Source: Ariolimax columbianus (taxonomy: Eukaryota; Mollusca; Gastropoda; Stylommatophora; Arionidae). From it: 64,000 nucleotides of DNA. A program made the translations under genes and the position numbers. Positions 11,778-23,079 of the stretch are shown piece by piece. The stretch lies in assembly GCA_036924085.1 (NCBI GenBank), contig JAVGWX010000005.1:76330547-76394546 (forward strand), written 5' to 3'. The first letter of the stretch is position 1, and each line of letters opens with the position of its first letter. The notes beneath the pieces were generated by a model, which saw nothing but the letters and a program-made list of their open reading frames with translations, made no database searches and was not told where the DNA came from.

Positions 11778-12190
11778 CATCTGGAGAATGTACAAGAATT
11801 AAATGATATCTTGTTTTGTAAAGATTTCAAAAGAGGATCTTTAAGTTTCTATTCGTTTAAGAATTGAAACAAATGTAAATAATAATATTTAGTTTCTAAA
11901 GACTGAAAACATAATTGTACCGCTTTTTATGTATCTGTAAAATTTAAAATATTAAAAACATTAGCATGTTCCTAAGAATTTAAAGAAAACAAGTTTCTTC
12001 CACTGTTGTTTCTAAGAACTCAAACTAATTGAATGCACTCATCAACAGGTCTTTTCTCAACGGAATCACTTCGTCGTTTAGTGTGTTAAAAATAATATGG
12101 ATAATGTTTCCTTCAAAGAAGATCAAGACAGTCAACTGTAGAAGAATGTAAACAAATACATTCAGATTCAATAAAAACAGATTAGGGTAA
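11778..12190. other. No recognisable gene
   Basis: Strongly AT-rich unique sequence between the mariner element and the 42-bp array. No coding motif is seen. Confidence 0.45.
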
Positions 12191-12195
12191 ACCGA

Positions 12196-12424
12196 ATGCA
12201 GTGATAGACGTGTGCTTCACTGGTCAAGGTAAACCAAATGTATTGTAGGACTTGTGTTCCACTGATCTAGGAAAACCAAATGTAGTGTTGGACTTGTGTT
12301 CCACTAATCCAGGTAAACCAAATATAGTGTTGGACTTGTGTTCCACTGATCCAGGTAAATCAAATGTAGTATTTGACTTCTGTTCCACTAATCCATGTAA
12401 ACCAAAAGTAGTGTTGGACTGTAT
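12196..12424. repeat. 42-bp minisatellite, left part
   Basis: Five to six units of 42 bp such as GTGTTGGACTTGTGTTCCAC then TGATCCAGGTAAACCAAATGTA. The array is cut at about 12424 by a CR1-like LINE end and resumes at about 12665. The units are unrelated to the 42-bp array at 4050. Confidence 0.88.
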
Positions 12425-12664
12425 ACAACCAGTTTCATTTACATCACCTTGCTCTAAAAGATGTGCGCATCTAATTTATTCTTAAATGCATTAACTGTCC
12501 CTGCCTCCACTATCTCCCCTGGCAATGCATTGCAAGCATTCACCACTCTCTGACTAAATAAATATTTCCTAATATCTAATCTAGACCTCGCTTTAGTCAA
12601 CTTGTAGCTATGCCCTCTTGGCATTGTGGGTGGCCGTATTTAAAAAAAACAACTTGTTATAGTA
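12425..12664 (-). mobile_element. CR1-like LINE 3' fragment inside minisatellite
   Basis: About 240 bp matching 60474-60715 with scattered changes. On the minus strand it reads RGHSYKLTKARSRLDIRKYL, then a Trp-to-Cys change in the usual 'AWNALPGE' motif (NACNALPGEIVEAGTVNAFK). It is the extreme C-terminus of a CR1/L2-type reverse transcriptase plus 3' end, missing about 55 bp of terminal sequence compared with the 60.4-kb copy. It is too short to be functional. It sits between units of one minisatellite. Confidence 0.75.
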
Positions 12665-12735
12665 TAATGTGTGTTCTACTGATCCAGGTAAACCAAATGT
12701 AGTGTTGGAATTGTGTTCCACTGATCCAGTTAACA
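12665..12735. repeat. 42-bp minisatellite, right part
   Basis: One and a half more units of the 12196-12424 array, resuming after the LINE fragment. Confidence 0.8.
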
Positions 12736-12809
12736 CGCGACTGTGGCATGTTGGCAATATAATGTTTTCGCCAATCCGTGTGCTGGAAATGTTTCTCTAT
12801 TTCACACCA

Positions 12810-12905
12810 ACATTAAAACAACGTATGCTTTACCAGGGATTCGATCCGCTGTCCTCCCAGTCAGTAAGCAGGATCATCGAAACTATTCGACCACGAGCTC
12901 CACCT
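12810..12905 (-). mobile_element. Possible tRNA-derived SINE head
   Basis: The minus strand carries an A-box-like AGCTCGTGGTCGAATAG followed by a B-box-like GGATCGAATCCC about 45 bp later. There is no convincing tRNA fold and I found no target duplication. Confidence 0.35.
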
Positions 12906-13059
12906 GTAATTCAGCAATGACAAATGACAAAAAAAGGTCCATTATTCTTGGAGGGAGAGGGGTTGTCCTCGAGCTGGCGAAGACCTCTGAGCTGTAGCCT
13001 CTTAAGCATATGCCTTGATTCGACCCTTGCTGTATGTAGTATTTTATCGGGTTCTTGTC

Positions 13060-14295
13060 ACACACTCACACAATCACAAACACATATATACACGCACATA
13101 CAGACAGAAACACACACACAAAGACATACACAACATAAAGAAAAACACAGATATACAGGCACACGCACATAAATAACGCAGACACACACTTTTACAAATA
13201 TGGTTACAACTACATATAAAAACTCACAGGCATACACATGCGGAAACGCGATGACATACACATATTTACACGCACCTCTACACACAGACATAATCACTTA
13301 GACGAGCACACACACTTAGACGTTTGTATGCAGACATAAATGCACAGACACATTCATGCAGAGATATACAGGCATGTTCAGAAAAAAATAAAACGAGATA
13401 CACACAGGAACGTACCGACACACAGAGAGTCACATACAGTCACACATATTCACACAAACACAAGCAAACAGAAACACACATTCCTACAAATACAGGAACA
13501 CGCACATAAACACACAGACATAAACACACAGACACACACATACTCAGAGACAGAAACACACATTCACACAATCAGAAACACACATATACACACAGAAAGT
13601 AACGCGCAGACACACACACATACACATAGGCATAAATACAAGTACACAGACAGAAATACACACACACACATACATACACACTGACAGAAACACATGTATA
13701 CACACCGAGACACACACCAAATAAGAGTCTCACATATACATGCACGCAAACAGGAGAGATATACATGTAAATATAGACGCATAAACACACTCAGAGATAC
13801 AAACACACACACATACACATCCAACCTCTTTCATTTAAAGACACAAACACACATACGCAGAGACCTGCATACTCGCCATATATTTACACTAAAACGTCAC
13901 ATATATGTCATACAAATACGGTCACACCTACACATATACATACTCACAAACATGCACACGTACTCACCGCCACAAACACACGGACGCAAACACAGATACA
14001 CATACATGAGCACAGACACACACACACACACAGAGGGATGAGCACATACAAACACAAGACATGAGCACATACAAACACAGACATGATCATAGACATACAC
14101 ACACAGCTATGAGCACAAACTGACACACGTAGACATGAGCAAAGACAGACACACACCTGCACTCATAGTCACACCCATAGACATACACATACACACCTAC
14201 ATGCGAACATACATGTACACAAAAGCACACATACACAATCTCACACACACAACCATGCATACACAAACACTCACACAACTCACAAACACTTTATA
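13060..14295. repeat. CA-rich simple-sequence tract
   Basis: About 1.2 kb built of CACACA, ACACAGACA and CATACA words on the plus strand. Frames rich in Cys/Val (minus) or His/Thr (plus) cross it only because stop codons are rare in such sequence. Confidence 0.92.
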
Positions 14296-15714
14296 CACGC
14301 TCGTACACCTAACGTGGAACGAACTGCATAATCAAATCCTTTGTTAAGTTACCATCTCATTCTGTTCCCAGGTCAACCTCTCTTGTCTGACCAAAGGTCA
14401 CAGACGTAAAGAAGGTCAAACGTTCGGTAGATCAACCCGACCAGGTGTCTGGGACACCCGTTGTCAGAGACTTCCTGACCTCAGTTTGAAATGTCATATC
14501 TTTGTCTATAGAGCGTTTGGCTTTCTACGATGTTTAATGTCAGCGGTCTCAAACAAGCTGCCTATGGATCACGAGAGACCCGTCCTGAGCATTAGTGAAA
14601 TGACAATTTTAAAATAGTCATACTCGAACACCAGTCCACCAGCTCCCCCATTAACATCGTGGTTAGGTTCCTGTAAACCATGAATTAAACTCTGAACAAG
14701 TAAAGTTATACTTATTTTAACATAGACATTTTTCCGTTGTAGTGAACGCCACGCAGACGAAGCCAAGCATAGCAGAACTTTGTGGTGGACCACGGTCTAC
14801 CTTGATCAGCACGCTCGGGATGTGAGGAAATCTACTACAACCAGTCACCTAATGTTCTTTTTAGGGCGCACACGATAGTAAACTTACTCATTGTGGGTAT
14901 TCAAAAACAACTATAGACATTATTCTATATATAGGGATTACGTTTCCTCGATATATTTCTGACCCAAATAATTAACGAAAAAAACACACACAAAAAAAAC
15001 CAACCACCAACACGTATATGCCGAACTGTAAACATAAATAGTGTATTATACATACACATCATATCAATAGGCATAAACGAAATTTGTATTTCGTGGCTGA
15101 TGCAGAAGCGGATGTAATGGTGGGCGTTGGTAGTGATGGAAGGAGTCTACTGGGAAGCCCACTTCTCCGTCATCGTCGTCAACGGGGAAGAAAAATATGA
15201 GGAATTCTCTTGTAATCACTGACATAGAGAAAAAGATCGGTCCTCATCACCGAAGGAGGTGAGCTTGAGTTAAAAGGTATCAGTGCACATTTCGAGTTCC
15301 CTAAATGTGAGGTGAGAAATGTCTGAGGGGTCAAATCATTTCATGGTCAATAGGTGTTGTTGTGGTTGGATTTTCTCTTGTTCTGCAGTTGGTCGTGTAA
15401 AAAAGTGCACTCTTTCTTTTCTGTTTGAACAAATTATTGTAAGAATTGTCTCTACTGGTTATTATAACATTGTCTTGTGGACGTCTTGGACACATAGTGC
15501 CATTATCAGGGCCAGGGATCGACTTGCAAACATTGGTGTATAAGGAACACCGAGACGAGCAGTCACGTATTATTGGATATTTATATCTGGGTTTTTTTCA
15601 ACGTCATTCTATCGAAAGGACGCATAATTAAACAACGTTAATGGTAGAATTGGTGTTAATAGGATCTTGATCTTAGTTCAAATGTGATATAATGTGCATT
15701 CATATATGCACGTG
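14296..15714. other. No recognisable gene
   Basis: Unique sequence. The frames at 14569-14793 (minus) and 15319-15543 (plus) have no motif I can place. Confidence 0.45.
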
Positions 15715-15993
15715 ATTCCGTGGCGAAGTGGTTAAGCTGTCGGTCTCGTTTTCAGGTGGTGTGGGTTCAACTCCGGACTTCGCCGTCTTATTCGCGTGTG
15801 CTTGATGCGGAGTCCCCTGCATCTCGTAGTCGCCCCCTGGGCGTCTTGGTCTTGACTTGCCACTGGGGTCGGGCGGCACAAGACGAGAGAATGAGGATAA
15901 AAAGTAGCGCAGTTAATCCTTACTAAAAAATAGCACTAGCAAAATTAATTATGCCATCATCGTCTACGATGGACGGCGGCCTTTGCTTTTTTT
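15715..15993 (+). mobile_element. tRNA-derived SINE with 12-bp target duplication
   Basis: A 279-bp element. The head has an A-box (GTGGCGAAGTGGTTAAGC, 15720-15737) and a B-box (GGGTTCAACTCC, about 15764-15775). A body ends in a T-rich tail (CTTTGCTTTTTTTT). The word TATATGCACGTG stands directly before it (15703-15714) and after it (15994-16005), so both ends are defined. The sequence differs from the SINEs at 8625 and 18631. Confidence 0.88.
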
Positions 15994-16005
15994 TATATGC
16001 ACGTG

Positions 16006-16610
16006 TCTGTTAGCTTCCAGTCTAGTTCCGTACAAAGTCTTACATTTATTTGCCTTAGGATAAATAATCATTAGTCTAAGATCGCTGAGAGCTAGGTAAT
16101 CAAAAAGATGGTGATCGATAGTTAAGTATGGGTGTGTACACAGCAGTCACTCTAAAGTGGGGGGATACAATGTCAGAATTGTTTCTTTGTTCTAGAAAAC
16201 TCTCTGACCTACAGCTATGTATAGGATCACAAACCTATTCTTAGAGAATAGAATAAACAGAAGTTCCTATGAATATAGTCCGTTTGTAAGCAAGTGTCGC
16301 TTTTAAATTCTTCGCAAATCAATAACCAGGCGAACGCAATTTCTGAAAATATGATTTCCAAATAGTCATGACAGTTTGTCAAGCGTATTTTCAGTCACAT
16401 CACGAAGTTGATTGTCAGTTTAGCTTATTTTGATTAGTTACGGACCTCAATTACGTCATCATACGCGACGATCATTGGCCGCTTTGTCAGACAGAGAAGA
16501 GGAAGACCGCAATATGTCCACTAAGCAGACAAACCTCAGACATTGCGGCCTCCCCGTTTTACCTGTCAGGTTTGGTGCCAATGCGATCGTCAAGAGCTTG
16601 GGAAGCATAC
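16006..16610. other. No recognisable gene
   Basis: Unique sequence between the SINE and the 57-bp array. The overlapping short frames at 16430-16660 run into the array and carry no motif. Confidence 0.45.
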
Positions 16611-17609
16611 TGACCAAGATCAACATCTTACGTCCATGTCGTGGAAACATGCTGGGCTAGAGTAAACTGACCAAGATCAACATCTCACGTTCATGTCGTT
16701 GAAACATGCTGGGCTACAGTAGACTGACCAAGATCAACATATTACGTCCATGTCGTTGAAACAGGCTCGGCTACAGTAGACTGACCAAGATCAACATATT
16801 ACGTCCATGTCGTTGAAACAGGCTGGGCTACAGTAAACTGACCAAGATCAACATCTTACGTCCATGTCGTGGAAACATGCTGGGCTAGAGTAAACTGACC
16901 AAGATCAACATCTCACGTTCATGTCGTTGAAACAGGCTGGGCTACAGTAAACTGACCAAGATCAACATCTCACGTCCATGTTGTTGAAACAGGTTCGGCT
17001 ACAGTAGACTGACCAAGATCAACATATTACGTCCATGTCGTTGAAACAGGCTCGGCTACAGTAGACAGACCAAGATCAACATCTTACGTTCATGTCGTTG
17101 AAACAGGCTGGGCTACAGTAAACTGACCAAGATCAACATCTCACGTCAATGTCGTTGAAACAGGTTCGGCTACAGTAGACTGACCAAGATCAACATATTA
17201 CGTCCATGTCGTTGAAACAGGCTCGGCTACAGTAGACAGACCAAGATCAACATCTTACGTTCATGTCGTTGAAACAGGCTGGGCTACAGTAAACTGACCA
17301 AGATCAACATCTTACGTCCATGTCGTGGAAACATGCTGGGCTAGAGTAGACTGACCAAGATCAACATCTCACGTTCATGTCGTTGAAACAGGCTGGGCTA
17401 CAGTAGACTGACCAAGATCAACATCTTACGTCCATGTCGTTGAAACAGGCTCGGCTACAGTAGACTGACCAAGATCAACATCTTACGTCCATGTCGTTGA
17501 AACAGTCTCGGCTACAGTAGACTGACCAAGATCAACATATTACGTCCATGTCGTTGAAACAGTCTCGGCTACAGTAGACTGACCAAGATCAACATATTAC
17601 GTCCATGTA
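16611..17609. repeat. 57-bp minisatellite, 17.5 units
   Basis: Unit TGACCAAGATCAACATCTTA then CGTCCATGTCGTTGAAACAG, GCTGGGCTACAGTAGAC. Diagnostic variants (TTACGTCC/TCACGTTC, CTGGG/CTCGG, CATGCTGGGCTAGAG, leading AGACC) recur in blocks. Units 7-9 and 10-12 are near copies, and the pair in units 1-2 recurs at 5-6 and 13-14. This shows amplification of multi-unit blocks. Confidence 0.93.
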
Positions 17610-18090
17610 ACCTGACGCATAAGGTTATACAAATGGACTGGGAGATAACTGTCATTGCACAAATTTTGAAAAAGAAAGTCACCTGACAGTGTGGAAACCA
17701 GAGAGTCATATCCCACTTTAGTGTTCTCAGAAAAGCCTAGACTAGGATATTGGTGAAGAGGCGAAGACTTTTTACAAGCCACAGATGGACGATGCTCACT
17801 GCCGTTTCAGAGAGTACCGAAATAGTCAAGACCTTACCTTTACACTCAGAAAACTGAGTTTGAAAGCTCTTATGAATGAGGATAACATGGACCTCTGTTT
17901 CTTTGATCTAGAAAATGTATTCAATAAGGTACCCTTGAGCAGGCTCTCAGAATGCAGGTAAAGAGAAATAACACCGGAGTTGACTTGATCACTACACCGA
18001 ATTGTTATTGGACCTGCAGAAACTACATTAAGAGAGAAAACCAAGTGTTAGGAGAGCTCAAGACCATAAGGGGTTTTGTGGATGGCGTGA

Positions 18091-18536
18091 CTGTGATGAC
18101 TAAATCGGAAACACACGTGACTGTGATGACTAAATCAGAAACACTTGTGGCTGCGATGACTAAATCAGAAACACTCGTGAATGTGATGACTAAATCAGAA
18201 ACACTTGTGGCTGTGATGACTAAATCAGAAACACTCGTGAATGTGATGACTAAATCAGAAACACTCGTGACTGTGATGACTAAATCAGAAACACTCGTGA
18301 CTGTGATGACTAAGTCAGAAACACTCGTGAATGTGATGACTAAATCAGAAACACTTGTGGATGTGATGACTAAATCAGAAACACTCGTGACTGTGATGAC
18401 TAAATCAGAAACACTCGTGGATGTGATGACTAAATCAGAAAACTCGTGACTGTGATGACTAAATCAGAAACACTCGTGGATGTAATGACTAAATCAGAAA
18501 CACTCGTGGCTGTGATGACTAAATCAGAAACCCTCC
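18091..18536. repeat. 30-bp minisatellite derived from RT coding sequence
   Basis: About 15 units of 30 bp (GTGACTGTGATGACTAAATC, AGAAACACTC), each reading VTVMTKSETL. The same ten residues occur once as the RT segment just after the catalytic Asp box at about 18085, and the frame carries on into RT sequence after the last unit. One unit has lost a base (about 18440), which shifts the frame. Confidence 0.9.
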
Positions 18537-18630
18537 AGACAAACCTTTATTTGGGGATAGAGGAGATGGGGAAGACAGACATGACGATTAGCAGTTCAGA
18601 AACACAAATTATGATAGTCCCAAGAGAGGA

Positions 18631-18830
18631 AGACGCGTAGCGCAGTGGTTAGCGAGCTGGCTTCGCATTTGAGGCGAAAATATTTTCAAACCGCAACGGC
18701 TTCCGGGTCGACCCAGCCTTAAATGGGTACCGGTTCAGTCAGGGAAATAAAAGCGGCGAGGAAAAGGAGATGTCTACCGCCATCATATAACCTTTGAAAT
18801 GTGAGATCGTTAAACCTCACTTTACTTTAC
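18631..18830 (+). mobile_element. tRNA-derived SINE with 9-bp target duplication
   Basis: A 200-bp element with an A-box-like GTAGCGCAGTGGTTAGCG and an ACTTT-type tail (ACTTTACTTTAC). It is flanked by AAGAGAGGA at 18622-18630 and 18831-18839. The B-box is weak. It interrupts the LINE pseudogene at 17820-19440. Confidence 0.8.
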
Positions 18831-19440
18831 AAGAGAGGAGAAGAGACATGACATTCTGTTGGATGCAAACACTCTGGGGCGGATTAAGCAGTTCAACCTT
18901 TGAAAATCTAATAAACTAGATAGGAGGTTTTAAAGAAGAGTTGGCGGTTGGCAAGAACTGGGCATTTTGTTTGTACTGTAAATTGGAGACTCCTCAGCGA
19001 AATAGAAATAAATGAGAAAACTAAGATGGCTGAATACCTCCACGTATGTACCAGTTCTGAATTATGAATGTGAGTCAGAGACAATGACAATAGCTCAGAA
19101 AAACTAAATCCAAACGTCAGAAATTTGATTTGTAAGGAAGTAATGAGAAGAGACAATGTCGGACAGCTCGACACGATCTTCAAGCTGAGTTCTTGCAGAC
19201 TCGAGCTTGCCAGTCTCAATTTCGGTGGTTTGGTCATGTCTGCCGAAATAAAGGAGATCGGCTACCACGGCAATAAGAGGAAGCAAAGAGTCAAGGAACA
19301 AGTCCCAATGGACGACCCAAAACCCGCTGGGATGACAATATAAGATAGTCTATAAGAAACTAGCCTAGACTGGAACCAGGTCAAAAAGAAGACATCCAAC
19401 GGAATAGCCTAGCGCTCTGTCAGATACACCTCTACATCCC

Positions 19441-19817
19441 GGGGTAGAAGAGGAGCGTCTAAGTAGTACTTCAACTATCCTTTGTCCAGAAAAATATAAT
19501 TTTCCTTCTATGAAGGTTTCTACCAAGAGAGAAAGGGTGGGAAATGAGGGTTATTGAAATAATGTAGGAACTACTTCTTGTGATAAATACATTCCCATAT
19601 ACCACATCTCTGTCCTACGACGTGATGTGGGCTCATGGCGTCTGGTATCAGTTAATACATAGTGAGAGAACCATCGGTGCTGATCACCAATCAACACAGC
19701 AAATGGATTCAAATCATAATTACTTTGATACTAGAATACAGGGATCCTAATATTCAATCAGGCAGCTGTTTCTCATGTCCGGTAGCCAAAACACTTTCTT
19801 TTGTTTTGAAAATCTTT
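19441..19817. other. No recognisable gene
   Basis: Unique sequence following the LINE tail. Nothing I can name. Confidence 0.4.
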
Positions 19818-20075
19818 CTGATCAGTGTTTAGAAGATTGATTCCTGAAGTTGATCAGTGTTTAGAAGATGTGATCCCTGTGGTTGATCAGTCTTTAGAAG
19901 ATTGATTCCTGTGGTTGATCAGTGTTTAGAAGATGTGATGCCTGTGGTTGATCAGTGTTTAGAAAATTGATGCCTGTGGTTGACCAGTGTTTAGAAAATT
20001 GATTCCTGTGGTTGATCAGTGTTTAGAAAATTGATTCCTGTGGTTGATCAGTGTTTAGAAGATTGATTCTTGTCT
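19818..20075. repeat. 32-bp minisatellite, about 8 units
   Basis: Unit TTGATCAGTGTTTAGAAGAT, TGATTCCTGTGG. Some units carry an extra base (GATGTGATCCC or GATGTGATGCC). Confidence 0.9.
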
Positions 20076-21090
20076 TTCTATGTTTGTTCTTCGGACTTCG
20101 ATTCGGTTATTGGTAGACAGTTTGTGAGTGGCCTTCTTCGTGTGGCTAACAGGCTTAAAAAAAAGTGCGGTATTATTTTTTCCCATGATCCATTCTTTTC
20201 CCTGTTGGCAAATATCATGTCATCTCTTTTTTAAAAACACGCTTGGGTTGCCTCCGCCAAAGATGGGTGAGCTGTACTGACATTATACGACAACATATCG
20301 CTTTGTGCATCAGCTGGATGAGTTTTCTTGTTTTCTTGTTTCCCGTTCACAGCTTCTGCTATCTAAGGTTGGCCCTTGTAATATATCTGTCTTGTGCAAT
20401 TAACGTACAATTAATCGATGTTTTCTAATTAGTGAAAACGTTGTTTTCTGTTTTGGACAAAGGAAAGGACATGTGTGCCATGTGTTCTTGTCTAACATTT
20501 ATCAACTATAATCATATGCTGAAATGGAAACTCACGTCACTGGCCACATAGTATAGTTTCGCAGGAAACGACTTTGAAACCCCTTTAATGGGCAAAAAGA
20601 TTGTATGGTATGAACTTGACAAAGGGTCACCATTCTCTCCTGTTCACAGGAGTAATTAACGTAAATATGACATAAACGTCTACTAACATCCCAATGCTAA
20701 TCTCATTCCGGTCTGTTGTGTACCTACGTCATTGCAATTCGGGTAATCCCATAGGTGCTCATTATGTCGGTTTAAATAGAAAAGAAAGTGGATACTGATG
20801 GTTCCAGTAATCAGTTCGCGGCACACAACGTCTTTGTTCACTCAGACACACCTTTATACAGCTTTGTTCGACATACGACTGATTTCAGAGTTCGTCAGTC
20901 TGCTACTTGCAAGTTCATTAGTTACACTGTCAACGTCCAATAGACAGTGTTTGATCAGTCTCAGAACGTCACTTCTCAAAGTCATCAAAAAGAGCCTCTC
21001 TGATGCGAGGAAGCCAGGTCTACATGCGGTCTAAAGAAACTTTGATAGAACATTAATAATTGTTGGCTCAGATACGGCACAGGGACAGAC
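20076..21090. other. No recognisable gene
   Basis: Unique, moderately AT-rich sequence. The frames at 20243-20428 and 20798-21034 have no known motif. Confidence 0.45.
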
Positions 21091-21580
21091 ACAAGGCGAA
21101 ACCTATGATACTGCCATAAATATATTCACCAGAGACAAAGTGAAACCTATGATACTACCATCAATATATTCACCAGAGACAAAGCGAAACATATGATACT
21201 ACCATCAATATATTCGCCAGAGACAAAGCGAAACATATGATACTACCATCAATATATTCACCAGAGACAAAGCGAAACATATGATACTGCCACCAATATA
21301 TTCACCAGAGACAAAGCGAAACCTATGATACTGCCATCAATATATTCACCAGAGACAAAGCGAAACATATGATACTACCATCAATATATTCACCAGAGAC
21401 AAAGCGAAACATATGATACTACCATCAATATATTTACCAGAGACAAAGCGAAACATATGATACTGCCATCAATATATTCACCAGAGACAAAGCGAAACAT
21501 ATGATACTACCTTAAATATATTCACCAGAGACAAACCGAAACCTATAATACTACCATAAATATATTCACCAGAGACAAAG
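21091..21580. repeat. 44-bp minisatellite, 11 units
   Basis: Unit ACAAAGCGAAACATATGATA, CTACCATCAATATATTCACC, AGAG. Edge units are more diverged (for example ACAAGGCG at the left). Confidence 0.93.
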
Positions 21581-22159
21581 ACCAACACAGGGTAAGAAAC
21601 AAACAATAACAACAAAGTCGGTGTTGTTATACCCTAGTTCATTTGGCGGCTGCTGTAATCGTTAAACTTTCACATCATCGTATTTCTTTTTCCTGTTGCT
21701 CGTCGTTCATAATTAATGTTTTATGGTTGTAACATAAATTCTTTTATTTGTTTAAAATTAAGGCTCGGTATCTGAGCCAGACTTTTTAACGTTGCTATCA
21801 ACCTTTGACCTTCCACATCGCCGAAGCTTCCATTAACGAAAATGAAATATTGCAATTATTTTTCCTTTAAAATCATGAAACGAAGAAAAAGAAAACTAGG
21901 CCTACCCTTAAACACGTCCTTAATGTTCTACTAATATTAAAATGAGCGATAGTACACATAAACACAATAATACCCACTGTTTACAAAATTACACGGTTTT
22001 AAATGAACAAAAGTCACATCTTACTGTCATTGGCATTCGTCCAGAGGCTTTGGTTCCCACGACTAAAAAAATAATGATCTTTATTCTGCTGTAACTCCGC
22101 AATTCTAAGTCTCCAAAGTCCAGACTGACGTATTCAAATATCTCTGGTCTTGAGATCCC
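21581..22159. other. No recognisable gene
   Basis: AT-rich unique sequence with no coding motif. Confidence 0.4.
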
Positions 22160-22445
22160 TGTTTGAGTAGCAGCTTGTCCCTGTCAACTGTGGACTTTGA
22201 GTAGTTCGTCTATGGTCTTGTCCCGTCAACAGTACAGTCTTTGGGTTGTTTGTCCATGGTCTTGTTCCGGTCAACTGTACTGTCTTTGAGTTGTTCGACC
22301 GTGGTCTTTTCTCGGTCAATTTACTGTCTTTATGCGGTTGGTCATTGGCCTTGTCTCTGTTAACTGTACAATTTGTTGGTAGTTCGTCTTTGGCCTTGTA
22401 CCTGTCGACTAACTGTCTTTGGGTAGCATCTTGTCACTTTACAGG
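22160..22445. repeat. Degenerate ~47-bp minisatellite, about 6 units
   Basis: Recurring words GGTCTTGT, CGGTCAACTGTAC, GTCTTTG and TAGTTCGTC at about 47-bp spacing, with many differences between units. The frames on both strands (22134-22319, 22246-22461) are artefacts. Confidence 0.7.
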
Positions 22446-23079
22446 TAAACCTGGGTTGTGATTGGGAATGAAATATAGATTGCGGGATAGAGGGCACTAT
22501 CATTTAGTTTTCCTTTTGGTAGCAAGTGCAATTAATCTGGACTTGCCTGCCAGAAACAAAACAGTACCCTATTGTTCATTCAGAAATATGTGTCATCAAA
22601 ATGTATCTAAGTTGAACAAAAATGCATTAACATATCAACACGATGTCATGCATGATGTGTAATATCCCAAATGACTTTTAGAAATGGTTAATTTATGTTA
22701 TCTCCCTAGAATGCGTTACCTGGAATTGTGAGGGAGCTTGCATGTCTCAATGATTCGAGGAGCTGATCGGAAAAAGCTGATAGAAGCAAAAGTTTCCAGA
22801 AGATTCACTGAAGCTGAATTGGTCATGGGGGAGGTAATAGACTAAACATCAACAACTCACCTAGAGTATAACTGGTTAGGTTGAGATATCCCGCCCAATT
22901 CCCAAAAACACAAAGTTGGTTACGAAAACGTTGACAACAGAGAATAAGCAAACGGTCTTGTGAAAGAAATAAGAACGACGAATTGGAGTGAAAGCTGCAA
23001 GAATAGTACACGACAACTGTAGTTCTGAATACCAAGAAGGAAACCAATATATCATCATAGAATGTTTTAACAATATACC

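Larger units (their letters stand above)
17820..19440 (+). pseudogene. LINE reverse transcriptase, split by array and SINE
   Basis: A decayed LINE RT read through two interruptions. The first piece (about 17845-17945) carries the palm motif as LCFFDLENVFNKVPL. The central RT segment is missing. The second piece (about 18070-18110) has the catalytic YADD-like box as FVDGVTVMTKSET, in which the second Asp is Gly. After the 30-bp array it continues LQTNLYLGIEEMGKTDMTIS and ETQIMIVPREE. A SINE occupies 18631-18830. RT sequence then resumes with LLDANTLGRIKQFN, and the tail shows QSQFRWFGHVC and GRPKTRWDDNIR (about 19200-19345). Stops and frameshifts are present. The order of motifs fits a single element. 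Confidence 0.78.

Noticed and set aside
13058..14347. Cys/Val-rich and His/Thr-rich frames
   Set aside because: CA-rich simple sequence, no real coding signal.
15715..15993. Functional tRNA genes at 8625, 15715, 18631 and 53140
   Set aside because: Promoter boxes are present but no seven-base acceptor stem closes. Three of the four have SINE bodies, tails and target duplications.
16611..17609. CRISPR-like regular repeats
   Set aside because: Units are contiguous with no unique spacers, and the window is eukaryotic. The same applies to the other arrays.
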